A stretch of DNA of 64,000 nucleotides from Lampris incognitus (taxonomy: Eukaryota > Chordata > Actinopteri > Lampriformes > Lampridae): contig NC_079230.1 of assembly GCF_029633865.1 (NCBI RefSeq), positions 31,732,358 through 31,796,357 of the forward strand. Direction: 5' to 3'. The first letter of the stretch is position 1. Each line of letters starts with the position of its first letter. The notes below the pieces were generated by a model. The model saw only the letters and a list, made by a program, of their open reading frames with translations. It did not search any database and was not told where the DNA came from. Positions 55,501 through 61,570 of this stretch are shown here, piece by piece. A program made the translations under genes and the position numbers.

Positions 55501-56918
55501 CCTCTGTGAACAGTACACATGGCCACTGTAACTGTAGTTAATGGTCACGTCCATATTTGCATATGAAACTGATCGTTGTTTTCCGTTGTTATGCCACTGT
55601 ATTGTTTACAAGGGTGGGGACACCTGCAGTCAGGTGAGACTGAAGAGGTCACGTCGATGAGTGATGAAACATATCTGTCAATACATGTTGTATCAAGATA
55701 CTAATTTCCTCCATCACTAGTACTAAAATACTATTGTAGCAGTATTGGTAGTAATGGTAGTAGTAGCAGTAGCAGCAGTAGTAGGAGTAGGAGTAGTAGT
55801 GGTAGCAGTAGTAGGAGCAGGAGGAGTAGTAGTAGTAATAGTAGTAGTAGCACAGCAGTAAGTGCAATGGTAGTGGTAATTGTAGTAGTCATCAAATGTG
55901 TTCCCCCACCTGTGTGATTGTCCGAATAACTTCATTCAGTCTGTTCTGATGCTGACTGGAAAGCTCCGGTTCACTCTTCAGCTAAAACAGAGCAAAGCAG
56001 GTTGACCTGAACAGCTGATGGTAACTGTTCATTACATCTTCAGATCCAAGAACGTAGATCCAACATCTGGTCATTACTGTACTGTTATTTTAGAAACCAA
56101 GCACAGGTATCATTACACCTGACCGGTTAAACATTATACGGTGCTGAAAGTGCACAATTTACTTTGGTTCTTGATGCATACTTTGCACCACCTTGAGGCA
56201 GATCTCACAGTCTAACAGTTCTGAATCTATGACAAAAATGATCACTTCATTGTTTTAAAGTAGGATTATAACATGCTCTCTCTTCGAAGTACCACTTAGC
56301 CCTAAAAATGGACATCACAAACCCACACATGTAATATCAATTCAGAAAACGGATCTCCTGAACCAGTTACTGGAAGGCTACCTTACCTGAATAATGTAAC
56401 TCTCGGATCCGACAAGAGCCACGAGGCCGTTGACCGCAGCCAGACGCTGCATAGTTGGACAGCCCTGAAACAGAGAACTTGGTCTCTCAAACTGATCACT
56501 CAATAAAGACAGGAAAAGATCCAAGAAGTTCTGGCTGCCTGATGTCATCAACTTTCAAGCTCACACACGTTTACTCTCAGTTACTGCAAAATAGTTTTCA
56601 GTGTCAAGCAGAACAGAAACTTCAAAACCAACCATTGAGTTTACCTGTTAGAAGTTTGGTCATTCTGTCAAGGCTTTCATTTAAGGTACAGTTTTATAAA
56701 ACCTGTATTGTAGTCTCCCAAACAGCTTCTTATCTCAATGTCTTCAGCCTATCAGCCTACCTATTCCTTAATGGTGTGGATTTAAGTCTCAATACCTCCG
56801 CCAGCAGGATTTTGATCCAAGCAGCCAGCAGACGAGGGTGGATGTCTTCTGCCTTGCCATGACCGCAGTTGGACATGCCATGGACCACTAACCCCAGTGC
56901 CAGGGAAAAGCCTGGAGT
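31240..56918 (-). CDS. focad: Focadhesin, C-terminal 576 residues in 14 exons (gene continues beyond the window)
   Basis: FOCAD is a large HEAT/ARM-like repeat protein reported at focal adhesions and as a partner of the SKI RNA-surveillance complex. Exons on the - strand, 5' to 3': 56918-56796, 56464-56387, 55981-55910, 51361-51259, 51133-51053, 47248-47120, 47032-46917, 46835-46575, 42474-42385, 42008-41831, 33510-33413, 33068-32817, 31654-31579, 31313-31240. All junctions are AG/GT and phases fit, giving 1731 nt ending in TAA. Characteristic stretches are FSLALGLVVHGM, GCPTMQRLAAVNGLVALVGS, NWSAVLSPLMRLNFG, RRMEWLLELMGHIR, FAAAVVSWADH and the C-terminus KKKAVWTRAYGW, as in the vertebrate protein (about 1800 residues). 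Upstream exons must lie beyond 64 kb, since 57-64 kb is transposon. An optional 66-bp exon at 34997-35062 is listed separately. Confidence 0.92.
31579..31654 (-). CDS. focad: focad exon (FVDWLLSITEASAQG...)
   Basis: 76 bp, acceptor TTTCTAG, donor AAAG/GTGAGAAG; phase 0 in, phase 1 out. Confidence 0.9.
31658..31700. repeat. (AGAC)n short tandem repeat
   Basis: ACAGACAGACAGAAAGACAG directly upstream of the preceding focad exon's acceptor. Confidence 0.85.
32043..32521 (-). repeat. SINE family 2 with an extra inverted head (head-to-head)
   Basis: 32145-32521 is a - strand SINE whose tRNA-like head ends GGTAGGCAACGGAATAGACC ... CCGGACGCCCC. 32043-32144 is the same head on the + strand (GGGGCGTCCGGGTGGC, B box GGTTCGAATCC at about 32098-32108). 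The 3' tail of the antisense unit is missing at the junction, so the two heads face outward. Confidence 0.85.
32817..33068 (-). CDS. focad: focad exon (ATDFLFQVFAAAVVSWADH...)
   Basis: 252 bp, 84 codons, acceptor CTCCCGCAG, donor AGAAG/GTGAGTG. Phase 0 at both ends. Confidence 0.92.
33355..33390. repeat. (CA)n microsatellite
   Basis: ACACACACACACACACAGAC, about 20 bp downstream (in transcript terms) of the RRMEWLLELMG exon. Confidence 0.85.
33413..33510 (-). CDS. focad: focad exon (IARRMEWLLELMGHIRNV...)
   Basis: 98 bp, acceptor TTTTGCCAG, donor AAACG/GTACAT; enters in phase 1 and leaves in phase 0. Confidence 0.92.
33737..34102 (-). repeat. SINE family 1 fragment fused to a hAT end, tandemly duplicated (164 bp)
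   Basis: 33737-33942 is the reversed 3' half of the SINE, followed at 33943 by CAGTGGCGGCTGGCCAGTAG, a hAT terminus. The block from GTTACTGGGCGGCAGG (33807) recurs at 33971, offset 164 bp, including the poly-C/(CA)n stretch and hAT end. The two copies differ slightly in C-run and CA-run length. Confidence 0.85.
34103..34500. mobile_element. Non-autonomous hAT-type remnant
   Basis: Starts CAGTGGCGGCTGGCCAGTAG and AGGGCGCCGCCCCC, a known style of hAT end. Continues through GTTTGGTTGGTTCCTGTCCG with three ~20-bp direct repeats (ATACATATACTTCCTGTCTG). The far end is unclear (near GGGGCGCAGTTCTGTGCGCC at about 34475). Confidence 0.5.
34116..34130 (+). promoter_or_regulatory. Candidate CTCF motif in the hAT end
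   Basis: CCAGTAGAGGGCGCT fits the CTCF core consensus. The duplicated upstream copy (33956-33970) has GGGTGCT, which breaks the motif. Confidence 0.4.
34705..34930 (-). repeat. SINE family 1, 5' (head) part
   Basis: Contains TTTGGGAGGAAACCAGAGCA, AACATGCAAACTCCACACAG and GGTTCGAACCC with a tRNA-like head ending GCGCTAACCACTGTGCC, reverse orientation. A C-run and T-run border the body at 34722-34752. Confidence 0.85.
34997..35062 (-). CDS. focad: Candidate focad cassette exon (22 codons)
   Basis: 66 bp with a good acceptor (AAAATCTTTCAG) and donor (GATG/GTATGTG). It enters and leaves in phase 1, matching the flanking exons, so inclusion would keep the frame and insert THLCQLSRHLLEMLDLEQQV and two more residues. 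Skipping it gives the junction expected for FOCAD (NTG-IARRMEW). Could be a fish-specific optional exon or a coincidence. Confidence 0.35.
35063..35876. other. focad intron, no recognised element
   Basis: Noncoding on both strands as far as I can see. A/T-rich around 35400-35460. Confidence 0.4.
36249..36706. mobile_element. 458-bp MITE with 8-bp target duplication
   Basis: Ends GGTAACACTTTAGTATGG and CCATACTAAAGTGTTACC are inverted repeats. ATAATATT flanks both sides (36241-36248 and 36707-36714). Eight-base duplications fit hAT-like transposition. It splits the LINE between FNNI and SSALDTLASL. Confidence 0.92.
37555..38271 (+). pseudogene. L2-like LINE RT C-terminal segment
   Basis: 239 codons: NSSKIELLIIG, SLGVILDSTISFSSHI, LVTSCIDYCNAILAGIPNK, LHRLPVLQQINCKISILTFK and SYAAPKLWNSIPHHI, the well-known C-terminal end of L2-like RTs in fish. 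It lacks the catalytic palm, which is in earlier broken frames. Confidence 0.85.
38601..38626. repeat. 12-bp palindrome
   Basis: AATTGATCATGG and its inverse complement with 2 nt between. Confidence 0.85.
38627..38830 (-). repeat. LINE 3' end fragment
   Basis: ATTATTTATCCCAGAAGGGC and AATTTCACAATCTACCCAGA resemble the 3' end of fish LINEs that end in GATCCC/GGGAAATT-type tails; orientation inferred. Confidence 0.45.
38916..39828 (-). repeat. SINE family 2 interrupted by a 472-bp element
   Basis: The SINE tail (38916-38951, CCCCTTTTCTCCCCAATT) and body/head (39424-39828) are separated by a TIR element. AACAGTGGTGCTTTT (38901-38915) and AACAATGGTGCTTTT (39829-39843) are the SINE target duplication with one mismatch. 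Confidence 0.88.
38952..39423. mobile_element. 472-bp TIR element inside the SINE
   Basis: Ends GACCTTTCGCAAAGT and ACTTTGCGAAAGGTC are exact inverted repeats of 15 bp. The flanks AATT and AGTT may be a 4-bp duplication with one change. No coding capacity. Superfamily unknown. Confidence 0.85.
39866..40990 (-). mobile_element. LINE 3' fragment (CR1/Rex1-like), antisense
   Basis: - strand frame 40985-40659 encodes RT motif B/C region LSTGAPQGCVLSPWLFSLYT and IIKYTDITIVGL, where the usual F/YADD box reads YTDI. The rest, to a (TAATC)n tail at 39866-39883, is out-of-frame RT C-terminus and 3' UTR. 5' truncated. Confidence 0.75.
41059..41454 (-). repeat. SINE family 2 with 17-bp target duplication
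   Basis: TACTACTACATCTTTTT flanks it at 41041-41057 and 41455-41471. The body matches the other copies; the tRNA-like head is truncated at GGTGATCCCCG. Confidence 0.92.
41497..41778 (+). pseudogene. LINE ORF1-like fragment
   Basis: 93 open codons (STMANTDQVNATAS-like start, SLSEDICASVDADKDTLATC, CLRSVIASIQTELHG). The Ser/Asp-rich then helical pattern resembles ORF1 proteins of fish L1/Tx1-type LINEs. It lies 52 bp from a focad exon. Family assignment is tentative. Confidence 0.5.
41831..42008 (-). CDS. focad: focad exon (AGMEKSCFVLAYLISKGRV...SPNT)
   Basis: 178 bp, acceptor CTCCTGTGTTTAG, donor ACACAG/GTCAGAC; phase 0 in, phase 1 out. Joins directly to the RRMEWLLELMG exon. Confidence 0.92.
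42385..42474 (-). CDS. focad: focad exon (DGDADLYIGIANCLTEM...)
   Basis: 90 bp, 30 codons, acceptor TTATTTCAG, donor ACGGAG/GTTTGGT. Phase 0 at both ends. Confidence 0.92.
42665..43038 (-). repeat. SINE family 1 variant with a different 3' tail
   Basis: Same tRNA-like head and central block as the copy at 43634 (AACATGCAAACTCCACACAG), but on the - strand its 3' end reads GTAATTTCCCTACGGGGATC ... AGTGTCTCAAAATC and poly-A instead of the TGGATGG tail. Confidence 0.8.
43112..43232 (+). repeat. SINE family 1, 3' tail fragment
   Basis: GGCGGCCTGTCCAGGGTGTC to GGTTCGGATAATGGATGGAT, with four TGGA repeats. Confidence 0.88.
43495..43633. repeat. (AAT)n/(AAC)n microsatellites
   Basis: AATAATAATAATAACAATAA at 43497-43550 and GATAATAATAATAATAATAA at 43608-43633. 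Confidence 0.95.
43634..44005 (+). repeat. Full-length tRNA-derived SINE (family 1)
   Basis: Head with A-box-like TGGCGCAGTGGTTAGCG and B-box GGTTCGAGCCC (43688-43698), central block with TTTGCATGTTCTCCCCGTGT, a (TG)n stretch at 43856-43881, and a tail ending TGGATGGATGGATA. It is the reference for the other family 1 fragments in this window. Confidence 0.92.
44008..44578 (+). pseudogene. RLE-type LINE C-terminal region (R4/Dong/Rex6-like), part 1
   Basis: Encodes, over two frames, PHQWLRSTGLKAETEGLIMA and AQDRSL, then the Cys/His motif CRICGMYKETIDHIVSGC and KWYEHQPNTVTENNDVTILW. This CCHC followed by a restriction-like endonuclease is the hallmark of R2/R4-type LINEs. Interrupted at GACACG (44573-44578). 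Confidence 0.8.
44579..46024. mobile_element. 1.45-kb insertion in the RLE LINE, class unknown
   Basis: GACACG occurs at 44573-44578 and again at 46025-46030, and LINE coding continues across the two points, so this is an insertion with a 6-bp duplication. It begins with TG and has no clear protein frame; a solo LTR is possible but it does not end in CA. Confidence 0.6.
46025..46400 (+). pseudogene. RLE-type LINE C-terminal region, part 2 (endonuclease)
   Basis: KPIHTDGEIKANKPDIVIQD and KRCMLIDMVTPSKKNTSVKV carry the KPD...D...LID pattern of the restriction-like endonuclease. A frameshift follows RRLKST; the remaining VVIGALGLMKKGMEKF and the end AHMLRQVLSIK are readable in other frames. Confidence 0.8.
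46575..46835 (-). CDS. focad: focad exon (YHTRGYLYETADVWMKH...NHIQ)
   Basis: 261 bp, 87 codons, the longest focad exon here. Acceptor TTTGTCTTACAG, donor CATCCAG/GTACAAG. Phase 0 at both ends. Confidence 0.93.
46917..47032 (-). CDS. focad: focad exon (EDIQHQCLVLAACQAQSS...)
   Basis: 116 bp, acceptor TCAACTAG, donor CTCAGT/GTAAGTT; phase 1 in, phase 0 out. Confidence 0.92.
47120..47248 (-). CDS. focad: focad exon (VGFAHPGPVKTALAPLAS...)
   Basis: 129 bp, acceptor GCTGTCCAG, donor ACTTTG/GTAAGGT; phase 1 at both ends. Contains NWSAVLSPLMRLNF. Confidence 0.93.
47590..48017 (-). repeat. SINE family 2
   Basis: CCCCCTTTTTCTCCCCAATTG tail region at the left, head GTTGGTAGGCAATGGAATAG at the right; - orientation. 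Confidence 0.9.
48018..48843. other. focad intron, no recognised element
   Basis: Low-complexity-free A/T-rich sequence without coding or terminal repeat signal. Confidence 0.4.
48844..50815. repeat. 2-kb hexamer-based array (AGCATGAGCAGTATG) in a focad intron
   Basis: Built from 6-bp words AGCATG, AGTATG, ACCATG and ATCAGC/AGCATC. Higher-order blocks exist: a 36-bp block repeats around 49200-49430, and the variant CAGCATCAGCAGTATGAGC context occurs at 49061 and 49493, 432 bp apart. The right half is richer in ATC variants. It lacks stops in one + frame (687 codons) and two - frames (681 and 653), a consequence of the repeat, not evidence of genes. Confidence 0.95.
51053..51133 (-). CDS. focad: focad exon (PQDFSYLPEKSVIRSIVD...)
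   Basis: 81 bp, acceptor ATGCTTCCAG, donor GAAAG/GTCAGTT; phase 1 at both ends. The acceptor chosen is the only nearby AG that restores the frame with the upstream exon (HTSV-PQDF). Confidence 0.9.
51259..51361 (-). CDS. focad: focad exon (VISFSGAIGLQSNSACLV...)
   Basis: 103 bp, acceptor CTTTTGTAG, donor ATCAG/GTAAACA; phase 0 in, phase 1 out. Confidence 0.93.
51568..51946 (-). repeat. SINE family 2 with internal deletion
   Basis: G/T-run and CCCCCTTTTCCTCCCTAGTT tail at left, head GTTGGTAGGCCACGGAATAG at right. About 60 bp of the body between GTGGGAGGA and CCAGGACACA are missing relative to the other copies. Confidence 0.88.
51947..52544. other. focad intron, no recognised element
   Basis: Noncoding; no repeat ends noticed. 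Confidence 0.4.
52545..52598. repeat. (CA)n microsatellite
   Basis: About 50 bp of uninterrupted CA. Confidence 0.95.
52690..53256. repeat. 34-bp minisatellite (GAACAGTTCAATATGAACAG)
   Basis: About 16 units alternating TTCAATATGAACAGTTCAGT and A(C/T)AGAG(C/T)TGAACAG; the GAACAGTTCA word is itself repeated within each unit. Confidence 0.93.
53257..53793. other. focad intron, no recognised element
   Basis: A 127-codon frame at 53303-53686 (+) has no family signal and is not called. Confidence 0.4.
53794..54110. mobile_element. MITE of about 317 bp
   Basis: Ends TTGGGCCTCATTCATCAATC and (reverse) TTGGCCCTCATTCAATCGCA are imperfect inverted repeats continuing into GTACAAATGTGTTCTTACAC / GTACAAATTTGTTCTTATAC. 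No coding capacity. Confidence 0.8.
54286..54703 (-). repeat. SINE family 2
   Basis: C-run and CTTTCTCCCCAATTGTACCC tail at left; degenerate head GTTGGTAGGCAACAGAATAG at right. Confidence 0.9.
54930..55690 (+). mobile_element. Penelope-like element 3' fragment with internal 33-bp repeats
   Basis: The + strand reads DLNIGETNQALAKRMTQHRR, then a run of 11-residue repeats, then FRDEDAHILDREEHWFERGV and KEAIYVVREQPSL across a frame change. This is the GIY-YIG endonuclease region at the C-terminus of Penelope-like elements. The 3' sequence GTGAGACTGAAGAGGTCACG (55636) also fits their 3' ends. It is truncated at the 5' side. Confidence 0.75.
55016..55312 (+). repeat. 33-bp in-frame minisatellite in the Penelope-like endonuclease
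   Basis: About nine units of ACAGGCCAGGACTCCACAGT plus C(T/C)(A/G)CACACCATCT. The period of 33 keeps the frame and encodes TGQDSTVYTPS repeats; two late units are shortened by five bases and break it. Confidence 0.92.
55735..55890. repeat. Imperfect (AGT)n/(AGC)n repeat
   Basis: GTAGTAGTAGCAGTAGCAGC and similar trinucleotides, immediately downstream (transcript sense) of a focad exon donor. Confidence 0.9.
55910..55981 (-). CDS. focad: focad exon (LKSEPELSSQHQNRLNEV...)
   Basis: 72 bp, 24 codons, acceptor CTGTTTTAG, donor ACACAG/GTGGGGG. Phase 0 at both ends. Confidence 0.9.
56387..56464 (-). CDS. focad: focad exon (GCPTMQRLAAVNGLVALVGS...)
   Basis: 78 bp, 26 codons, acceptor CTCTGTTTCAG, donor TTCAG/GTAAGGT. 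Phase 0 at both ends. Confidence 0.94.
56796..56918 (-). CDS. focad: focad exon (TPGFSLALGLVVHGMSNCGH...), most upstream in window
   Basis: 123 bp, 41 codons, acceptor GTTTTCATAG, donor GCGGAG/GTATTGA. Phase 0 at both ends. No further upstream focad exon was found before the window end. Confidence 0.93.
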
Positions 56919-57246
56919 CTATGAAAACACACACAAACACACACAGTCTGAATCTTCATCAACTACCACAGAGCTACATTTATAAGGATATATGATATAC
57001 AGATACTTGGACACAGAGAGGCACCAAAAAGTAAAACTGAGGCAGGCATATGCGCATGTTAACAACCACACAAAACACACACACACACGCGCTTGCTTGT
57101 AGTCCACTGAGGCCGATGATGACATCCCTCCTCATTAACGGTGTGTTCTTTAATGACTTTAGAGTCAACTTCTTGAGCCACAAGTTTTACTGCACGTTGG
57201 GCATATGAAGTCTGAGTTAGTGGGGCAGGCATGGTTGTGTGTCTCC

Positions 57247-58760
57247 TCAGTCTTTTCTGTTGTTTTTTTCCATGTCCAGCTGTTCTCCACCTCTGTGGCA
57301 GATCTCTCGCCAGTTGGAAGAGTTGATGGCAGCTTGCTCCAGTCTCAAGGGGTCGATACAACACTTCTTCAGCAAAGTTTTTAGTTTGTCTTTGTATCCC
57401 TTCTCCTGACCACCTGCAGACCGGCGGCCCAGATGAAGCTGTCCATACAGGACTTGATGTAGCAGGCGTTCTTGAGGCATCCTGATGACATGCCCAAGCC
57501 AGCGCAGTTGGTGTTCGGTGACTGTGACTTCTATGCTCTTGCAGTTTGTCCTAGCAAGAATCTCAGCATGAGGAACACGGTCACGCCACATAATCCCCAT
57601 TATTCGCTGCAGACATCTTATGTGGAACCGCTCCAGCAACCTTAGGTGGTGGCTGTATATGACCCAGACTTCACAGCTATATAGGAGTTGTGAAGCAGAC
57701 GGCTTTGTAAATGGCAATTTTGGTGTGCAGGTGGAGGTGTTTGTTTTGGGAGACCTTATGGCAGTTTGCCAAAGGCTACAGAGGCTTGTTTGATTCTATT
57801 GTGAGTTTTGTGATCAGTGTTGCAGTCCTCAGAAAGGATGTTGCCCAGGTATTTGAAAGCTGGAACAACTGAGAATGGTTGGTGTTCTATAGTGAAGACA
57901 GGGATAGTGGGTGGGGGGCTGGACCAACATTGGCATAACACCTCAGTCTTGGTGGTATTTACTGATAGTCCTTCACACCATTGTCAGATGGTAGTGTTGG
58001 CGCATATGCACTTGATATGCAATTGATGCAAGATGTTGACAAATTTTGTGGGGCAGCCATAATGCAGGAGGACCTCCCAAAGGAGGCCAGGGTCTACTGT
58101 GTCGAAGGCCTTTGAGAGGTCCACGAAGGCAATGAACAGGTTTTGCTTCTGTTCTTGACGCTTTTCCTGCAGCTGTCGTGTAGAGAAGATCATGTCCACA
58201 GTGCTTCTGTTTTTCCTGAAGCCACACTGGGATTCTGGAAGGATGCCCACAGTAATGTTGTCAACCAACCTGCGGAGCATGACTTTTGTCAGTACTTTGC
58301 AAGCCATTGCAAGGAGTGATATCCCCCTGCTGTTCCCACACACAATGTACAACCCTTGTTCTTGTAGATGGTGATGATGTTTGCATCCCTCCACTGATGG
58401 GGGACACAGTCCTGCTTCCACACCTCGGCAATGAACAGGTAAACTGCTCGTGTGCAGAGGTAGCCTCCTTGCTTTAGAATTTTGGCAGGGAGAGAATCAG
58501 GACCTGGGCTTTTGGTGTTCTTCAGTGATCTGATGGCTGAGACTGACTTCACCGAAGGATGGTGGAGCATCAAGGGTCTGGATGGCGGGCAGCAATGGAA
58601 GCTCATCAAGGATGACGGTGTCCACTGTGTTGGAGTGATTGAAGATTGCTTTGAAGTGTTCTCTCCATCATTGACTGACCATTACCTGGTCCTTTATGAG
58701 GGTGGGTCCATCAGCGCTTCTAATAGGACAGACAGAACAGCTTCTTGGCCCAAAGATGGT
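57247..58760 (-). pseudogene. LINE reverse transcriptase, copy 2
   Basis: Frames 57247-57717, 57984-58421 and 58289-58609 cover RT from KSPGPDSLPAKILKQGGYLC through SQCGFRKNRSTVDMIFSTRQ and FVDLSKAFDTVDPG to the C-terminal LLYSCEVWVIYSHHLRLLER and HQLRWLGHVIRMPQERLL. Not expressed as one protein. Confidence 0.85.
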
Positions 58761-58825
58761 CACCTGACTTACATGTCTTTGGACTGTGGGAGGAAACCGG
58801 AGCCCCCGGAGGAAACCCAATCAAC
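58756..58825 (-). repeat. SINE family 1 central fragment
   Basis: CATGTCTTTGGACTGTGGGA and AACCGGAGCCCCCGGAGGAA match the SINE centre in reverse, inserted in the LINE. Confidence 0.75.
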
Positions 58826-58975
58826 ACTGCTAAAATTTGCTTATAAAACTCTGGCTTTTCGTGTACTTTCTCAGTAACACATTCCAAAGTTGGTTAATCA
58901 AGGCTAGTTTTGTGTGCTCTGTGAATACCGTCCAGAAGAGTGCCAATGTGTGGCATTTGCATCAAACCAGTCCTG

Positions 58976-59205
58976 TGTGGAAATTGCAGGAAAGTAGAGA
59001 CAGACAATTTCTCTAATTGACTACACGAACGTGGGTCATTTATTTTTCTGTACAAAATCACAATGCGAGCAACCTGGCGCTGCTCCAACCATTCCAGTCC
59101 TAGCTCCGCCCTGTCAACCCGGAAACCCTTTCTTAAAGGGCGCATGTCAACCTAACACAGAACGCCAACCAATTATGGTGAATTGTGCCCATATAGTCCA
59201 CTACA
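58976..59205 (-). repeat. Gypsy 3' LTR
   Basis: On the - strand starts TGTAGTGGACTATATGGGCA and ends TGCAATTTCCACA; preceded by the polypurine tract CTGGGGGGACGTA (59206-59218). Confidence 0.9.
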
Positions 59206-59449
59206 TACGTCCCCCCAGAATTCACCATAATAAGAGATAAATATGGAGGGGGGGAGGATGGACCGGCTGCAACGGCTTCGCCGAACAGCTGCGGAGGCCG
59301 AGGTGCCTACAGGAGGGGCCTTAAGGACCCAGCGGTGGCATGGGGGTAGGGCAGGTGGTGGAGGAACGTTAGGGGCCTTGTAAGGGGATGGGTGCAGGGT
59401 AGGAGGGTGCCCCCGTTGTGGGGGCTGGGCAAGTCCAACAGGTCAGTCC

Positions 59450-60145
59450 AAGTCCAGGTGAGCCGGTTTGAGACGATCTACTGAAATGCGCTCTGGCTTG
59501 TTGCCGACTTCCAAGACAAAGTGCTTGTATCCTGTCTCCAGGACACGGAATGGCCCATCGTAGGGAGGCTGCAGGGGTCCACGGTGGGCATCGTGGCGAT
59601 GAAAACATATTCTGCTGACTGCATACTTGCGGGGATGTGAGACTGTAGGAAGCCGTGTTGCGAAGTGGGGACCGGTGCAAAAGCTCTGGCGTTATCAAGG
59701 AGCATGGTTCGTTAATGGGCTGCAGACCCGGGAGCTGTGGTGCTGGGGACAAAATCACCTGGGACCCACAGCAGCTGTCCGTAAACCAGTTCAGAGGACA
59801 AGGATTGGAGGGCCTCCTTAGGGGCAGTCCTGAGGCCCAGCATGACCCACGGGAGCCTGTCGACCCAGCTGCTATCCTTGAAGCTGGCCCGAAGAGCGGT
59901 CTTCATAGAGCGATGAAAACGCTCGCACAACCCATTGGCCCGAGGGTGGTATGCGATGGAGCTTCACCCCTGCTCTCTGCGACTGCGTTCCAGAGCTCAG
60001 ATGCAAACTGTGTGCCCCGCTCCGAGGAGAGGTCAGATGGGGTGCTGAACCAGGCAACTCAGGTCTCGATGAACGCCCGGGCTACGTCGGTGGATGTCGT
60101 CGATGACAGTGGGACAGCTTCTGGCCATTGAGTGGTCCTGTCCAC
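59450..60145 (-). pseudogene. Gypsy integrase, core and C-terminal part
   Basis: Over several frames: TTSTDVARAFIETWVARFG, SSERGTQFASELWN, YHPRANGLCERFHRSMKTAL (catalytic Glu kept), LRTAPKEALQSLSSELVYGQ, then YDGPFRVLETGYKHF and ISVDRLKPAHL of the C-terminal GPY/F module. The second catalytic Asp position reads Glu (SSERG) in the current sequence. Separated from its zinc domain by the hAT-type insertion. Confidence 0.8.
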
Positions 60146-60758
60146 CAGAGCCGGCACAAGGCATAAGTGAAGTAAGTGGTCACTTAGGGCCCCCACGCCA
60201 GCAGGGGGTGTCCAAGAGCACTTGAAATGTCAAACAAGACAGGTTGATAAATATATATATTTTTGTGTGTGTGATACATCATATCAGTAGTAATCACCAA
60301 AAAACAAAAACTAAATATTTTGATATCATGTTAACAGACTGACGAATTAATGCTACTGGTTTAATCATTTCCACTGCCTATGTCAGAGCTGGGGTCAGCT
60401 TCATGCACATTATAACTGTAAGCAAGTAAATCGTGACAGTATGTCACCTAAAAGGGTTTATCCGTCTGGCGCAGAGAAGCGAACAAGGAGGAAAGCAGAG
60501 AAGGACAAGAAAACAGCAGGATAAAGGTACTGTTCTGCACTTTTGCACAGTTCAAAAGCAATTAAAATAGTTAACTTGTTTAGTAAATGCTGCTGGTTTA
60601 TTTTAAGACTTTCCAGCACAGTAGTAAGTCATGACAATGGTATGGTAACGATCAAGCATGGACATAATACTGTCGGTGGTGGGAGGTGGCTTTAGCGTGG
60701 AGGGTGGGGCCCAAATCAAATTCTGTTTAGGGCCCCATAAAGCCTCGGGCCGGCTCTT
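60146..60758. mobile_element. 613-bp non-autonomous hAT-type element with CTGTCCAC target duplication
   Basis: Inverted ends AGAGCCGGC and GCCGGCTCT; CTGTCCAC at 60138-60145 and 60759-60766. Removing it restores integrase coding (LLTMVDRTTQWPE). No transposase frame. Eight-base duplication supports hAT. Confidence 0.93.
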
Positions 60759-60883
60759 CTGTCCACCATGGTGAGGAGGTAAGTAAAACCGTGGGGAGGG
60801 GGGCACTCGGTCCACATTGACGTGGTTGAACCTCTTTTCGGGCACTGAGAACTGTGCCAGGGGCTCGGGTGTGGCGGTGCACT

Positions 60884-61570
60884 TTAGAGCGCTGACACCA
60901 CGCAGGTGTCAGCCCAGTCTCTCACGTCTTTTTTGAGCCCATGCCAGACGAACTTAGCTGCCACTAGTTTTTGAGACGGCTTTTTGCCAGGGTGGGAGAG
61001 GCCATGGTTAGTGTCAAAAACACGCCAATGGGAATGACAGGCCGACGCCAACCCATGGGGACATTGCACAGGAGTGTGGTGCCAGCATCACTGAAAGCCA
61101 TGTCCTCTAAGTGCAGCCCTGTGACAGGTGTCCTGAAAGCCTGCACGTCCGGGTCGGCGGCCTGGTCAGCTGCCATGCGGGCATAGTCAAGACCCAAGTG
61201 GACGGCCCCCGCAATGGCCCGGGAGAGGCAGTCGGCGACGAAGTTGGTTTTGCCAGCAACATGCTGTACATCCGTGGTGAATTCCGAGATGTAGGAGAGC
61301 TGTTGTTGCTGGCGCGAGGACCACGGCTCAACCACCTTGGCTATGGTGAACATCAGTAGTTTGTGGTCCACAAATGCCATGGATTGGTAGGCCTCCAGCA
61401 GGGAAAGGAAGTGTTGAATGGCGAAGTACAGAGCGAGGAGCTCCCGATTGAAGGTGCTATACTTCCGTTCGCTGGGGCGTAACTGTCGGCTGAAGAATCT
61501 GAGCGGCTTCCAAGCGCTGTTCACCCACTGCTCATGATCGGAGCCTTGGGTGGCAGGTGCACCAGCATTT
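60884..61570 (-). pseudogene. Gypsy RNase H and integrase zinc region
   Basis: The frame 61524-60964 has PLRFFSRQLRPSERKYSTFN, RELLALYFAIQHFLSLLEAY, VDHKLLMF and VAGKTNFVADCLSRA, so three of four RNase H acids are seen. The first Asp region appears deleted between VHLPPKAPI and NSAWKPL. Downstream are the linker shared with 9445-9690 and FVWHGLKKDVRDWADTC of the zinc domain. Confidence 0.83.
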
